The position numbers were made by a program, and so were the translations under genes. From the NCBI GenBank assembly GCA_902729315.2, contig LR746264.1:7719878-7783877 (forward strand): a DNA stretch of 64,000 nt. Direction: 5' to 3'. This DNA is from Spirodela intermedia (lineage: Eukaryota; Streptophyta; Magnoliopsida; Alismatales; Araceae). Shown here in pieces: positions 16,851 through 29,500 of the stretch. Below the pieces are notes generated by a model. It did no database searches, was not told where the DNA came from, and saw only the letters and a list, made by a program, of their open reading frames with translations. The stretch's first letter is position 1. Every line of letters begins with the position of its first letter.

Positions 16851-17683
16851 TAATTTGAGTGTTCTCATTGAGCTACAACAGCTCGGAATTAGTAACCCTC
16901 ATTTCAGTCCTTATGAACATGATACACTCATAACCCATTCACCTTAGCTTTCTTAATTCTTGCCTTTTGCAATTTCACAAGTCTTTGCAACTCCATGTGG
17001 GCTTCCATCTCAGTGGAGCTGCACACCATGCCATAGACTTACTTCCAAATTCTTCTCTAATGTATGTTTGGACATATTATTACCCTCACATTCAAAAGGT
17101 AGAAATTGAGAAGCTTATCAAAGAAATGTGCCAAGAAGAGATTATTCAACTATCTACTAGCCAATTTTGTAGCCTAATACTTCTTGTCAATAAGAAAGAT
17201 GGTAGTTGTGATAATGTGTGAATTATTGAGCATTAAATAAGGTAATCATTACGAACTGATTTTTGATTCACATTGTCAATTAATTATTAGATGAATTTTC
17301 TGAAAATGTAATTTTGTCCAATTTGGACTTGAAATCTAGATATCACCAAATCTGCATGAAAGATGTGGACATTTCACATATAGCTTTCCACGTTCTTCAT
17401 GAGTACCATGAGTTCTTAGCCCTGCTATTTGGATTGTCTAATGCTCCTATGACTTTTCAGTCCATATATCATATTATTTGTGATTATTTGTGGCGCTTAG
17501 TTCATCTTTTTCAACGATATACTCATATATAGTTGCAACATGCCTTCTCATCTCCAAAATTTACAACAAATATTTTTAATATTACAACCCAATCACCTTT
17601 ATATCAACACAAAGAAATATCAATTTGGCTTATACTCGATTGAATACTTGAGACATGTCATATCCAGTAATAGTGTCTAATAA
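16850..17683 (+). pseudogene. Ty3/gypsy pol remnant, reverse transcriptase part
   Basis: Decayed reverse transcriptase. In order: a YYYPHIQKVEIEKLI box with 'STSQFCSLILLVNKKDGS' (16967-17221), 'NLDLKSRYHQI' and 'FGLSNAPMTFQ' of the palm (17314-17532), then 'NHLYINTKKYQFG' and 'IEYLRHVISSN' (about 17554-17683). These follow the order of plant chromovirus reverse transcriptase. The catalytic aspartate box between 17470 and 17540 is damaged and several stops or frame changes occur. The reading ends exactly where a different repeat starts; the downstream RNase H resumes at 23497. Confidence 0.85.
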
Positions 17684-18405
17684 GTTTCTATTATCATAAG
17701 TTAATAGTTAGTTTAATGATATGCTATATTCAATAACTCATGATAAATAATCTTATATTTACTTTAAATTGAGAAAAATATTTTTTATACTACTACTCTG
17801 AATTTATAGTTAATTATGTAATTTTATCAGATTTTTATATTCATATTTTCAAGTTACAATTAAGTAATATAAAATAAATAAAAAAATATTTAAAAAGAGG
17901 GGACTCATTGGCTAGTCATCTATTAAAGCTATATTTTTATATTTTAATTAGTTTTGTTATTTTATTTTATTTTTTTAACTTGCAAAATAAATATAGGATA
18001 TTTTGTTAATTTTAGAAGTCTGAAGTTAAAATACTTACTGTAATTTTAGATTATTTAAAAATATAAAAGAATAAAACATAAAAATGTCTTGCCCGCTAGC
18101 AAGTTGGCACTCAGCAATTGACCTGGAGGGGTGTTGTAATTGAGTGGGTAGGCCCAAACTGGGGGAGCCACGAGTTGGGCTCGAGTGGTGAAGGACCCGC
18201 TCTACATACGTGTGCATCACTCCCCTTCCACATCTTAGTGGCCAACCGATCGTGGGGTAAAGAGCGTCCGTACACACATACGCGTGCGAGGGCAGACCAC
18301 CTTTTTGCCTTCTCTCAAGATGGTTCTAACTATTATTTTATTTCAGGAGAAGGGATCTCTATTGAAAGAGTAACTTTGATTTATATTCAACTTAAATAAT
18401 GACAA
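17684..18405 (+). repeat. Dispersed AT-rich repeat, partial copy in + orientation (nested insert, left end)
   Basis: Starts with 'taataagtttctattatcataagttaata', the reverse complement of the end motif of repeat copies A-C. It continues through an 'aaaagaggggactcattggc' stretch and a GC-richer patch (18085-18300) with 'gaggaccc..' and 'gtgcatcactccccttccacatc' motifs shared with 20880-20960 and 22500-22650. It marks the left side of the 5.8 kb insertion that splits the gypsy pol gene. Confidence 0.6.
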
Positions 18406-18429
18406 ACTTTTGATGTGGGACTAACCATT

Positions 18430-18790
18430 TTTGTTCGTTTCAGTGCATCCATTTGGAGTGCAGCGTGATCTAGCAATATTCAGCGAGCCACATCATGAGA
18501 TTAGCCAAATCTTGCAACTAGCAAACCGTCACGATACTAGATGTGTAAATCGATCCATCGATGGTTCACAAATTCGATGCCACTCAGCACACGTGGCTTT
18601 AAAGGATGATCTGATGGCTAAAGAGTCGCCACGGTACCAAGAACTTAAGTTCCCAATCAACAATAGTTTGTGGCGGGTTGATCCTATGTCGCTCAGTGCG
18701 CCACATGACCAAGTACATCTGATCTAGTAGGTCTTGAAGCGCCACGATATTGGGAACTTAATTTCTCGCACGTATCATTGTCAAGGATAT
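18430..18790 (-). repeat. LTR-like fragment related to 33730-34020, with internal tandem units
   Basis: Two segments about 106 bases apart (18628-18652 'cgccacggtaccaagaact' and 18735-18760 'gcgccacgatattgggaact') are reverse complements of 'aagttcttggtattgtggcgc' at 33791. Alternating 'cagcgagccacatcatgagattagcc' and 'tgcgccacatgacc' phrases recur. This looks like the internally repeated part of the LTR described at 33150, in opposite orientation. No protein. Confidence 0.45.
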
Positions 18791-19610
18791 AAACTCAATA
18801 ATTAATTATTGTCTAGTAAAATAGATATTATCGATTATTTTTAAAATCCCGATGGTTGGCGCAAAAATGACAATCCGTTCTTCCCTCCTTTTGCACGATC
18901 GACATCTCTGACGATCAGCAAACTCATTTCTTCCTCTCTCGATTGCACTCAAGGCCTTCGGCGAGTGGTCAACTCTTCCCTTCTCCCCCCAGATGATGAT
19001 GATAGTATGGTCAACCCTTCTTTTGGCGAATGTCTCCAGCAAGCGGAGCAATACTTTCGAACGATACTTCTATGACTTATGGCGTGGTGTGGCACATTCA
19101 GACGAAACCAAGTTGCCACACCAGTGTCTTCAGTTGCCTATGAGGCAAACTAAACTTGAGCAATGATTTATTTCTTACTTTTAGCATTTACTTACCTGCT
19201 TTTGTCATTTATTTATATTTTACGGTAAGTTATTTCTATTTCATGCACGTTTCGATTGAAATGAGTATAACTAATTAAAAACTTGATTAATGATCTTCGT
19301 TCTTCTTTTGAATCCTCCAAAACTCGTATGAGATTAAGCTAAGATCATTTTCAACTTATTTTCTATTAATTTTTGTAGTCAAATCTTGACATATTTATGT
19401 TCTCGACATTATGTGAATAACAAGCATTTTTCTATTTTTGAATATGAAATCACTGAAATTAAAGGCTGATTAATGAGTGTTCAATAGTTAAAACAAATTA
19501 GAGACATTCACAGCTAACCTCATGTCATGTGTGTGAATTCTTGAGCACACATTCGCCTGAGAATAATGGTCACCGTGAAAATGAGTTGACTATATTTCTC
19601 TCTTTCTTCA
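18791..19610. other. Unassigned sequence inside the nested repeat insert
   Basis: About 820 bases with no open frame of substance and no repeat I could match within the window. It lies inside the 17684-23496 insertion, so it is presumably transposon-derived. Confidence 0.3.
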
Positions 19611-19900
19611 TTTTCGTCTTATTTCTCTCTCTCCCTCTCTTGTGAGACCTAACTTCTCTCTCCGTCTCTCGTGAGATCTCTCCCTTTCTCTCCCTCTCTC
19701 TCGATCGATCTCCTTCTCTTTCTCTCTCTTGATCGATCTCCCTCTCTCTCCTTCTCTCTCTCTCTGTCTCATGTGATATTTCTCTCCTCCTCTCCCTTTC
19801 TCTCCCTTTCGCGAGAGATCTCATTCCTTCTCTCTCTCGTGAGAAATCTCTCTTCTCTCTCTTTTCCTCCTTTTTCTCTATTTCTTTTCTTTTATTCTTC
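19610..19900. repeat. CT-rich microsatellite tract
   Basis: Nearly 300 bases of imperfect TCTC/TCCC runs with recurring 'gatcgatctc' and 'gtgagaaatctc' phrases, so part is a minisatellite of roughly 25-40 base units. Open frames across it (arginine/glutamate repeats on the minus strand) are compositional artefacts. Confidence 0.8.
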
Positions 19901-20060
19901 TCACCTCACCTTTCTATTTTATTATTTTAGTTTAATATTAATAAAATATTAAAATCACTTTATATATAAACTTAATTAATTTTCACGATGAATTAATCAA
20001 TCTCCCTGTGTTCGACCTGAGACTTACTTCTATACTAATAATTTATTAAGTCTTAGTTAA
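19901..20060. other. AT-rich spacer
   Basis: Short AT-rich stretch between the microsatellite and the next repeat fragment. It includes 'aatcaatctccctgtgttcgacct', a phrase often seen in plant gypsy LTR ends, which supports retroelement origin. Nothing else is visible. Confidence 0.3.
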
Positions 20061-20560
20061 AAATATTATTAGATAATGTGCATTTAAACACGATGACAAG
20101 TGCACATCACCATCACTTGGCAGTCAACCCACGGAGGACAAACTATATTCGAGTGAGTAGACCTAGACCAAGGGGAACAATGAGCTGGTCTCTGATCGTT
20201 GAGGACCCACATACACATGTGTTATTATTTTTCCACATCACCCAAGCCAAACTAATGTATGGGGCAAGGTATGGTCTTGTCACACATGTGTTGTGTGTGG
20301 GTGGACCACCCATCTACACGTCTCCTTAGGTGGTCTTAGCCATTTTATTTTTGAGATAATGAAGTCAAATACATGAGATAGACTAGACTTATATTGTTCT
20401 CAAACTCTCTAAAATAATCGATGTGAGACAACTATTTGATATTCTTATTTGCTAAAATAATATCTAAAATTCCCCTACATAAATACAAGGTTAAAATCTC
20501 ATGTTTTGACTATTTCAAGAATAAATGTAGAATTTTCATATTTTTAGTTATACATCTAAG
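20060..20560 (+). repeat. Dispersed AT-rich repeat, partial + copy
   Basis: Shares with 17684-18405 and 20570-21020 the order 'tgagtagac..', 'gaggacccacatacacatgtg', 'ccacatcac', 'tgtggggcaaggt', 'cacacatgtgt', 'gtggaccaccc', 'ggtggtcttagcc', then 'gatgtgagac' and 'atttgaaacccacta'. Non-coding. Confidence 0.5.
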
Positions 20561-20569
20561 TGATTAATA

Positions 20570-21020
20570 GATATTTGAAACCCACTAATAAGTTTTTATT
20601 ATCATGAGTTAATAAATCATTAATAATATATTTTAAGCCTTAACTTATGATAAATAAAATTAGATTTATGTTAAATTAAGAAAAATGTTTTTCAATGAAT
20701 TAATATGATTTTTTGATAATTATGTGATTTTTATAAATATATTTTAAAGATAAATGAAAAAAAAAGAGAGGACATGTTGGCCAATCAAGCTGGCATGCGA
20801 GTTGGAGACATAGTTAGGAGACTCACTGGCCAGCCAGACTCACAAGCAATTTGAAAGTACTGTCAAGCAGAGCCATGAGTAGGGGGGGCTCAAGTAAGTG
20901 TGGACAAGTTGAGGGGCATATGTGCAGCACTCCCTTTCCACATCACTAGTGGCCAGTTAGGTGTGTGGCAAAGAGTGATTGTACACACATGAAAAGTTAT
21001 ATTGGCGACGGAAAGATTTA
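20570..21020 (+). repeat. Dispersed AT-rich repeat, partial + copy
   Basis: Begins with 'taataagtttttattatcatgagttaata', the same end motif as at 17684, and carries the GC-richer patch 'gagtaggggg..ctcaagtaag' and 'gtgcagcactccctttccacatcac'. It abuts copy B, which reads in the opposite direction, making an inverted arrangement around 21020-21160. Confidence 0.55.
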
Positions 21021-21159
21021 TGAAGGTAACCTAATCATTGTGTAATAAATCATACAAATTTAATATTTATAAAACTAAAAACTATTATTTTTAAAAACTT
21101 TAAAAATATTTTAGAACAAATAAATTAATTATAATTTGATAAAATATTTTAAAAATAGT

Positions 21160-22885
21160 AGAGAATTTTCAAGTCAATCATAAGGATGTAATATAATATT
21201 AGTTAATATTTTAAAATTTTCTACAAAGAGTATGATTTTTTATAGTTTTTAGACTTAATAATGAAGATAAAATATATTTAAAATTTGTGAAAAGGGAAAT
21301 AAGGGTCTAAATGTCTTGATGACATTAATGGCCCAACAAATACAAATCAAGTAAAAATAAAATTCTGCTCGATAATTTTTACGTAAGTGATTACAAATGA
21401 ATTAATTAGTCAAATTAAGATTTGTAAAAACTAGAAGAATTATAATTGAATGAAAAATAGTTTTGAAACTTAAAATCACATAAAGTATTACTAAATAAAT
21501 TAAAAATTAAGTTGAAAGTAGGAAAGGTAGAGTTTCAACCTCATGATAGTGATCGTCATAATTCTATGTGTTTGAGAAGATTATCAAACGATGTCCACAA
21601 TCTCAAAGGCTTTCCTTGGACATGGATGACTTGGGCATTCTCTAGATCTCCTTTGAAAGTCTAGAAAATGATTGTGAAAGTCAAATTAGTTAAAAATAAT
21701 AAAATAGAGTTCTAATGTTACAATGATAATGTGTTGGAATCTTAAGTGTTCGGAGTAAACTATTATGTAATGTATATGATCTCAAAAGTTCTCTTTGGAC
21801 ATGGACAATGTGGGCAATATCTAAATCTTCTTGTGAAGTTTAAAAATCAATGAAGTAGGTCAACAAATTATTTCTAGCAGTTGTCACTTGACGAAGCGGA
21901 AAAATAGTGACTTTGTGAATCTTCAACAATTGTCACCTGACAGAGATAAGCTAGATGGAGGTGAGAAACATCTTAAAGAGCTTCATCTCCAAGTCCGCAC
22001 AATAAAAATAGACTTTTCATACAGTTGGTACGCTCTTAAGAGGTGACGACTCATCTCTTAGACGATTGTCTTCTTCCTGACCAATTTATTTGTAGATCAA
22101 TCGGAGATGATTTACTCGATAGATTCATATTTTTTTTATCTATAGTTATTTGACAATTTTAGTAACGATGCTCTATGAATCTTGTTGATGATATTTTCGT
22201 CAATGATTAAGCAATTATGATGGCTTAATCATTAATATATAATATGTAGAAAAATAATGATTTAATTAGATAAAAATATGAGTTTTGGATTTGGTGAGAT
22301 TTGAACCTGCCATATCCTTATAAAATGATGTCATAAGAGTATCTTCTTCTTATAAATAAGGGGTATTTTAGCTATTAAAATTATTAAAAACTTTTTGAGA
22401 AGTTGTGATGCCAGTTTAGTCCCACATCAATAATTTTTTATGTTTTGAGGTGAATATATAGTAACACAAGATTCTATGATCAATTAACCTCTCTTTCACG
22501 TGTGTACAACCACTCCTTGCCCCACACTTGATCGGCTACTAGTGACATGAAAGGAGAGTGACACACATAGTGTCTCTTATTGGTCCTTAGCCACTCAAGC
22601 CCCCTACTTGTAGCTCCACTCAATTGTGCTTCTGACCCGCTTGCGAACCCGGCTAGGCGGTAGGTCCCCCTTTTTTATATATATTTTAATTTTATTTATC
22701 TTCATTTATCTCAAAAATATGATTATAAAAATTCACATAAAATCACATAATTAGCCAAAAAATTATATTAACTAATTAAAAATTATTTTTCACAATTTAA
22801 CATAAGTATAAATCTATTTATCATGAGTTAAGACTTAAAATATATTATTAATTAATTATTAACTCATGATAATAAAAACTTATGA
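21160..22885 (-). repeat. Dispersed AT-rich repeat, copy B
   Basis: The longest copy. Its 5' portion (21160-21340) matches 38150-38330 (ggatgtaatataat..agtaatatttt, ttttatgatttttatgctaa-like). The rest matches copies A and C through to the end motif 'ttaactcatgataataaaaactta' at 22858-22883. No coding capacity. Length and structure suggest an LTR or a non-autonomous element. Confidence 0.65.
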
Positions 22886-22889
22886 CCCA

Positions 22890-23496
22890 TTTACATGAGA
22901 AAGAGTAAAATAAGTATGTGAATACCCTTATCAAGTGACGTCAAAAAGGTATCTCCTTATAAACTAGGCGTATTTTAGGTATTAAAATCATTGAAAACCT
23001 TTCGAAAAGTTGGGATAGGAATTTAGTATCACATTTATTATTTTTTGAGTTTTGAGATAAATATATGGTAATAGATCTTTCTATAGTCAATATTGTCCTC
23101 TCATGTGTGTGCGACTATTCCTTGCCTCATGCCTGTTGGCCACTAATGATGTGGAAGGAGAGTGACACACACATAACCCTTACTAGTCCTTAGCCACTCA
23201 AGCCCCCTACTCGCAGGTCCGTTCGACTGTACTTCTAATATGCTTGCATGCTCAACTGGGTGGTAGGTCCCCTTTTTTTCTATATTATTTTTATTTTATT
23301 TATTTCTCTTCATTTATTTTATAAATATGATTATAAAAATTATATAAATTTACATAAATTCACATAATTAACTAAAAAATTATATTAACCAACTAAAAAG
23401 TACTTTTCATAATTTGACATAGATATAAGTCTATTTATCATGATTTAAAGATTAAAATCTATTATTTATTAATTATTAACTCATAATAATGAAGAC
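22890..23496 (-). repeat. Dispersed AT-rich repeat, partial copy (right end of nested insert)
   Basis: A second, 3'-only copy directly following copy B: 'gtgacgtcaaaaaggtatct', 'tgtgtgcgactattccttgcc', 'cttagccactcaagccccctac' and the end motif 'attaactcataataatgaagacttact'. It ends where gypsy RNase H coding sequence resumes at 23497, marking the right edge of the insertion. Confidence 0.6.
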
Positions 23497-25420
23497 TTAC
23501 TACCCCCTAGTCGACAACTCAAACATGATGCTTTTTAGTTAACTAATGTCACCACTTGTACCTTCAAACAGCTCAAACAAGCTCTATCCTCTACCCCAAT
23601 CTTAGTATTATCAAATTTCTTTTTAACCTTTGAATTAGAGGTGGACGCCTCTAGTGTTGGCCTGGGTGCAATTTTTATATAGAACCGACGACTTATTGCT
23701 TATTTGAGTAAGGCATTAGCACCTCATCATCATCTCAAGCTAGTTTATGAACTTGAATTAATGGAGATTGTGTTATCTATTAAAAAATGACAATATTTTT
23801 TTATTGAGGAGGCTGTTTATTGGTTACACCAAACAAAGGAGTTTAAAGTTTTTATTGGAACAATGAAGATTGCTCTTAATATCAATGCTGGTTGATCAAA
23901 AAAATATTGGGCTATCAATTCGACATCAAATTTAAAGTCGGTGTTGAGAACAATGTAGCAGATTCCCTCTCCCAAATGCCTCATATATTGACCCTCTTGG
24001 CTACTTTTCCCTATATCCTCTTATTGGACCAACTGCATGTTGATCTTCATGCTTATTTAACGACTAACCAAAATATTCTTGATCTTCAAAACAATACTCA
24101 CGACTAACCTCACTATTATGTGCATAGGGGTCTCTTAGTTTTACAAGGGATGATTATTTATTCTAGTGAATTCTTCCTTCATTTTATTAAATTCTCCATG
24201 AATATCATAATAGTGTCTTGGGTGACCACTTGAGATTTTTCTACACTTATAAGTGTATTCACCAAGAATTTTATTAGGACAATATGAAGTCAACTATCAA
24301 ATAGTATGTGGCAACCAATTCAATTTGTTATCATAACATGTCTGAAGCATTATCTCTAGTGGGTCTCTTGCAAACTCTAACTATTATGTAGTAGAGTTCA
24401 GATGTCATCTCCCTCAACTTTCATTGATGGGTTATGTGACTCCATTGGTTTCAATTTCTTACTCATTGTTGTTGATAGACTAAGTAAATTCACATATTTT
24501 TCACCACTTTGGCACCCTTATACAGCCTTAGATGTTGTTGTGGTATTCATAAAAGATGTGGTTAAGCTTCATGAATTTCCTCTTACCATTATCTTAGACT
24601 GTAACCAAATATTTTTCAATCATTTTTATAAGGAATTGTTTCAACTTAAAGACACTAGACTCCACTAGAGCATCACTTATCATCTGCAAATGTATGGCCA
24701 AATAAAAGTTAATCAATGATTAGAAACCTATTTACGATTCTTTGCATTTGAGAATCTCAGCCACTAGTATAGGTGACTTCCTTGGGTGGAATATTAGCAT
24801 AGCATCAATTATAATATTTCTTTGAAGCTCAATCCTTTTCATGTCATTTATGGTTGTGATCCTCTACCCCTTATCTATTTTGAACATCAACAAACAATTG
24901 TGATTTCTATCAACAAATAATTGTAGGAATGTGACAATCTTGCTCCATCTTAAAGACCATCTCCGCCAAGCACAAAATAGAATGAAGCTTGAACCCAATA
25001 AGCATTGTTGTAATTTATCATTTAGTATTAGTGATATAGTTTATCCCCAACTTCGTCCATATCACTTGCAAACTCTCACCCGATGGCCCAAAGAGAAACT
25101 GGCTCTGAAATATTTTAGATCTTATAAGGTGATTGACCATATTAGCTAGGTCGCTTCTCAGCTGGAGATTCACCTAATTTTTCATGTTTCTCTGGTGAAG
25201 CCAGCTCTTGGCCCACACAACTCTCTCAAGCCTGTTTCCTCCATTCTTTATGAGAATTTGATCTGAAACATGGATCCTAAAGCTGTCTTACAACGCTGCT
25301 CCTCAAGTGGTCGTCACAACATTTTGGTCAAATGAAAGATTTTATTGACTTTTGAATCTATGTGGGAGTCTTTGGACAAATTTTTGGCAACTCCACATAA
25401 GGGGCAGCCCAACCCACTAC
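23497..25420 (+). pseudogene. Ty3/gypsy chromovirus pol remnant: RNase H, integrase, chromodomain
   Basis: Continues the pol cut at 17683. RNase H: 'TFKQLKQALSSTPIL', 'LEVDASSVGLGAI', 'LSKALAPHHHLKLVYELELMEIVL' (about 23560-23790), then 'KVGVENNVADSLSQMP' (23892-24107). Integrase: 'SIGFNFLLIVVDRLSKFTYF', 'VVKLHEFPLTIILD' (24402-24668). The C-terminal part includes 'SDIVYPQLRPYHLQTL' and 'HVSLVKPALGPH' (24931-25215). A decayed chromodomain follows (VLQR..GRHNILVK, stop, TFESMWESLDKFLA; 25285-25395), which identifies a chromovirus. Many stops and frame changes make it dead. The element reads on the + strand towards RLK3. Confidence 0.88.
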
Positions 25421-25744
25421 TACTATCACTTACATAAGGAGAGGAGTAACTGAGAGGATATTCGGAAAGGAGTCGGAGGACACTGAGTGTCCCTCTACTA
25501 CCTTCTTTGTCCATATGTGTCACTGCTCATAGTCCAGTCAAGTGTCCCGCTGAGTTATTATCTTCTTGTAGTGTCATTATTCCTTCGTCATTAGTCGTCA
25601 GCATTTACTGTAGATTTCTGTTTATTGATTATTTTATTCCACCAAGGTCTCTATTCTCTTCACTCTCTCTCACCCGAGGTCATTATTCTCTCATATTATC
25701 CGAGGCAGGCGCGAGAAAGGTCAACGAAAGGTAGGTTCCTACCA
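25421..25744 (+). mobile_element. Probable 3' untranslated/LTR remnant of the chromovirus
   Basis: Non-coding sequence between the chromodomain remnant and the RLK3 upstream block. It includes 'ttattgattattttattcca' and CT-rich 'cactctctctcacccgagg', typical of LTR U5 ends. Its right edge (about 25744) coincides with the point where similarity to the RLK2 and RLK4 upstream blocks begins, so the element truncated that block. Confidence 0.4.
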
Positions 25745-26506
25745 GTGCACCCTCGGGTCACCCTCTCCTGCCCCTCGCTGTGGACGAGAGGGTTAAATGG
25801 CCGACCACTGAGAGAGAGACAGCCGGGGTGGGGTGGTTGGGGATTAAATGCACCGCTAACCGAGTAAGGGAATCGGAAAGCGAAAGATTCGTCGCGAGAC
25901 CCCCGTCATGTCTATTATTATCCATCTTAAACTTGTGGTCGACTCGGAGGATAGATAACCCAGGCATGCCTGCGCCGTCAGATGGTCTGTCGGTCACGTC
26001 ATGGCGCGACGCCGCGGATTTTTAGTATCTACCTTAAAAGCATACTGTTAGCGCTGATGCCGAAGGGTCGCCCTCGGTCGACACCTATCCGTGGACGTAT
26101 GCCTTTCTCTTATGTCAACGACGACTATCGAGGTCCATGACGAGTCGACAGGGATACCGGTTTGGTGGGGAAGATTCAGACAGTGGCGGCTTGTGTGATC
26201 CACAGTTAGCGAGGAATAGACCGCCTCCGAGGATCGTCGGGAGAGTGAGAAGAAGCGGTCGCCCCGCGAAACCTTCCCCAGAAGGAGCACCACTGGCTTC
26301 GGTTCCATGCCGTCTAGGGTAGGTGATACTCGTGATTCTCTGTATAAGCTGCGTCCGGGCCGGCAAGCCAAAGAGAGCTCTTCTCTCAGTCTTCGAGTTC
26401 GTTCAGGGCAACGGTGGGCTGCCGGAGCTGATAGCTGTGAAGGGTTCGGCCTGGAAGACTGGACGGTTCCATCATTCGAGCCGGCAACCGTTGTTTCAGG
26501 CCCGGC
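25745..26506 (+). promoter_or_regulatory. Duplicated upstream block of RLK3 (truncated)
   Basis: Matches 43897-45141 and 6085-7102, for example 'caccctctcctgcccctcgctgtgga', 'gaaagattcgtcgcgagac', 'tattattatccatcttaaacttgtgg', 'gcatgcctgcgccgtc..gatggtctgtc'. Roughly 300 bases present upstream of RLK2 and RLK4 are missing at the left, replaced by the chromovirus remnant. Probably holds the promoter and 5' untranslated region. Confidence 0.6.
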
Positions 26507-29500
26507 ATGGCCGCCTCCGTCCGCCGGAGAGCCGCACTGCCCCCAGCGCCGCCGCCGCTGCTGTTGCTTCTGATATGTGTTGCCGGAATTCGATCAGTTT
26601 CTTCCTCCACAGACCCTTCAGATAGTGAGCATTCCGTATTTTCTGCATCTCTCTCTCCCTCCCTCTGACGCACGAAGCACTCGAGTTCCCATAATAAATG
26701 CGGCGCTTATCGGTCTAACCGATCATTACCCATGTTAAAAGCTGGATTGCGAAACACGCATGCTTAATTACAGACGCCTGCAATTAGTCGTTCGGCCATG
26801 TTCGATGACTTCTGAGCAAAAAATTTCAGCTGCTGTGCTGAGAGCTCTGATGGAAGACTGGGGGAACAAGCCGCCGAGCTGGAGAAGGTCGGACGATCCC
26901 TGCGGCACCCGCTGGGAAGGAGTCACCTGCAACAATTCAAGGGTCACTCAATTGTCAGACCCTCCACCCTCCTCTTTATACAGGGCCCCTTCCATCTCCG
27001 ACGTCTTAGGAGCAATCCCCTTAACGTCTGCATCTCTTTCAGGAGCTTGTCGACCATGGGGCTCAAGGGGACGCTGAGCGGAGACATCGGGCAGCTCACA
27101 GAGCTTCTGTCCCTGTAAGCTCCTCCCATGATACATCACCATCTCTGTTTCTTCCATTCTAATGGGATCTAAGCAATCAAAAGGGAACTGCAGTGATCTT
27201 TCATACAACAAGGATCTAGGTGGACCGATCACCAAATCCATCGGGAATTTGAAGAAGATCACGACTCTGTAAGACTCATCATCCCCAGATTTCACAGCTG
27301 CTCTCCATCATTCTTCCTCCTCGTCGGCCTTTTGGTCTGATTAATTTGGCGTCAATGGGTGTGTGGGGTCTTAGGATCTTGGCCGCCTGCAGCTTCTCGG
27401 GGAGCATCCCGTCGGAAATCGGCGATCTCGAGGACCTCTTGTACCTGTAAGAGTAACCAGCTCGAACTAATGGACTTGTTGACGAAGACAAGAAGTGTAA
27501 CCGTGACGAAACTTGATTACCTGAATCCATCTCACTTTTCTTCGCAGAGCTCTGAACAACAATAACCTCACGGGCATCATATCCCCGAGCTTTGGGAAGC
27601 TCTCTAACCTTTATTGGTTCGATATCGCGGAAAACCAGCTCACCGGGCCGATTCCCGTCTCCTCAGGGAGCACCCCCGGATTGGATCAGCTCCTCAAAGT
27701 GAAGCACTTGTGAGTATTTCTGTCTAAAATCAAACAATAAGGAGAAATATAAGGAGATTCTCATCTCCTCGAAGGATAATCTTCGGAGGCTCATGCTAAC
27801 CAGAATCTGTCGGCCTGCCAGCCATTTCAACAATAACCAGCTATCGGGAACCATCTCGGAGAATCTCTTCAGCTCCAACATGACCTTGATCCACATGTAA
27901 GAAGCGGCGCCGATATGCCTGCCAGGGATTTCCGGCCATGGAGGGTCCGCATCTCCTGACTGTTGGTTTGCCCACGTCTTGTAGACTCTTCGACGGGAAT
28001 AGACTGACGGGGGGCATTCCGGAGTCGCTGGGCCTCGTGACGAAGCTGGAGGTTCTGTGAGTACCCATTCTCCGCCGAAGCTCAGTTTTCTCGTTTGTGA
28101 TGAACAACCTCCTCTCCACTGCGTAGTGTTGGACTGATGATGGATCGATCTCCCCCATCTGTCTGTCTTCTCTGCAACAGTCGGCTCGATAGGAATGGTC
28201 TGACCGGCCCAGTTCCTTCCGGGATCGGCAACCTGACGGCCCTCAGAGAGCTGTAAGAGTATTCCCTGGAGCAGGGCCACCTCCTTCATCCGCTGCCTCG
28301 CGATTCCTTCTCATCCGCTACCTCACTCACATCTGGTTCAGGAACCTGGCGAATAACCGACTGACGGGAAAGATTCCTGATCTCAGCGGGTTGAACATCG
28401 TGAACTATGTGTAAGCAGCTTCCAATTACTCGGCCGGCCGTCGGGGCCGCCGCGTCCTTCGCCGTCGTCTGGTAGTTCTCTAACGTGTCGTCCTCACTGA
28501 CCGACAGAGACTTGAGCAACAACTCCTTCAGCACGTCCGAGGCTCCAGCTTGGCTCGGGAAGCTTCAATCTCTGACCGCTCTGTGAGTCTCCGGATAACC
28601 CATCCGACTGCTAATCTCTTGAGGAATGGGGAGCCATCTGTGACCGTCGTCGTCTTCCTTCCTCGTCCAGGGTGATTCAGTCGGGGAATCTCATCGGCGA
28701 GGTCCCGTTGGCGTTTTTCGGCTTCCCGCAGCTGCAGGACGTGTAAGCTCTCTGCGACAGACTTGCACCACCATTATCTGGAAACTCTCAACCTGTTCTT
28801 GGAAAGCGCCTTACCGTTGACTCTCGGCTCGTGCAAACCAGGATCCTGAGCGACAATAGCTTCAATGGCACCCTCAATATGGGGACAAACATAAGCCCCC
28901 ACTTGAAGGGAGTAGATCTTCAGAACAACAACATCAGCGGCATCTCGTTCGGATCGTTGTACGTATTCAAGCTGATGTGAGTGAACACGGGCCTTCCCCT
29001 CTTCCCATCAAAAGCCAACTTTTCCCTGGAGAGAGACCCGCTTCCCTTCCTGGATGTAACTCGGCGGTGGGTGCAGGCTCATGGGAAATCCTATCTGCGA
29101 CGGCAGTAACTGGGGCAACAATTACTGCCAACAGCAGCTCCAGCAGACTCCCTACACCACCGATCTCTCCCACTGCGGCTCCTCGACGTGCCCCGAGGAT
29201 CAGAGTCTCAGTCCCCATAACTGTCAATGCGTTTTCCCGTACGTGGGGACGCTGACATTCAGAGGGCCCTTCTTCAGGGACTTGAGCAACAGGACAAGGT
29301 TCCAGGTTCTCGAGACGAGCCTCTGGACGAAGCTGCATCTCGCAAACGGGGCAGTGTCCCTCCAGAACCCCTTCTTCGATAGCGACAACTACCTCCAGAT
29401 TCAGCTGCGGCTCTTCCCCTCGGATGGGCCGTACTTCAACCGCTCGGAAGTGATGAGGATTGGGTTCCAGCTGAGCAACCAGACCTACAAGCCTCCCCCC

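Noticed and set aside
19570-19952. Arg/Glu-repeat or Ser/Leu-repeat proteins on both strands
   Set aside because: Both are translations of the CT-rich microsatellite tract.
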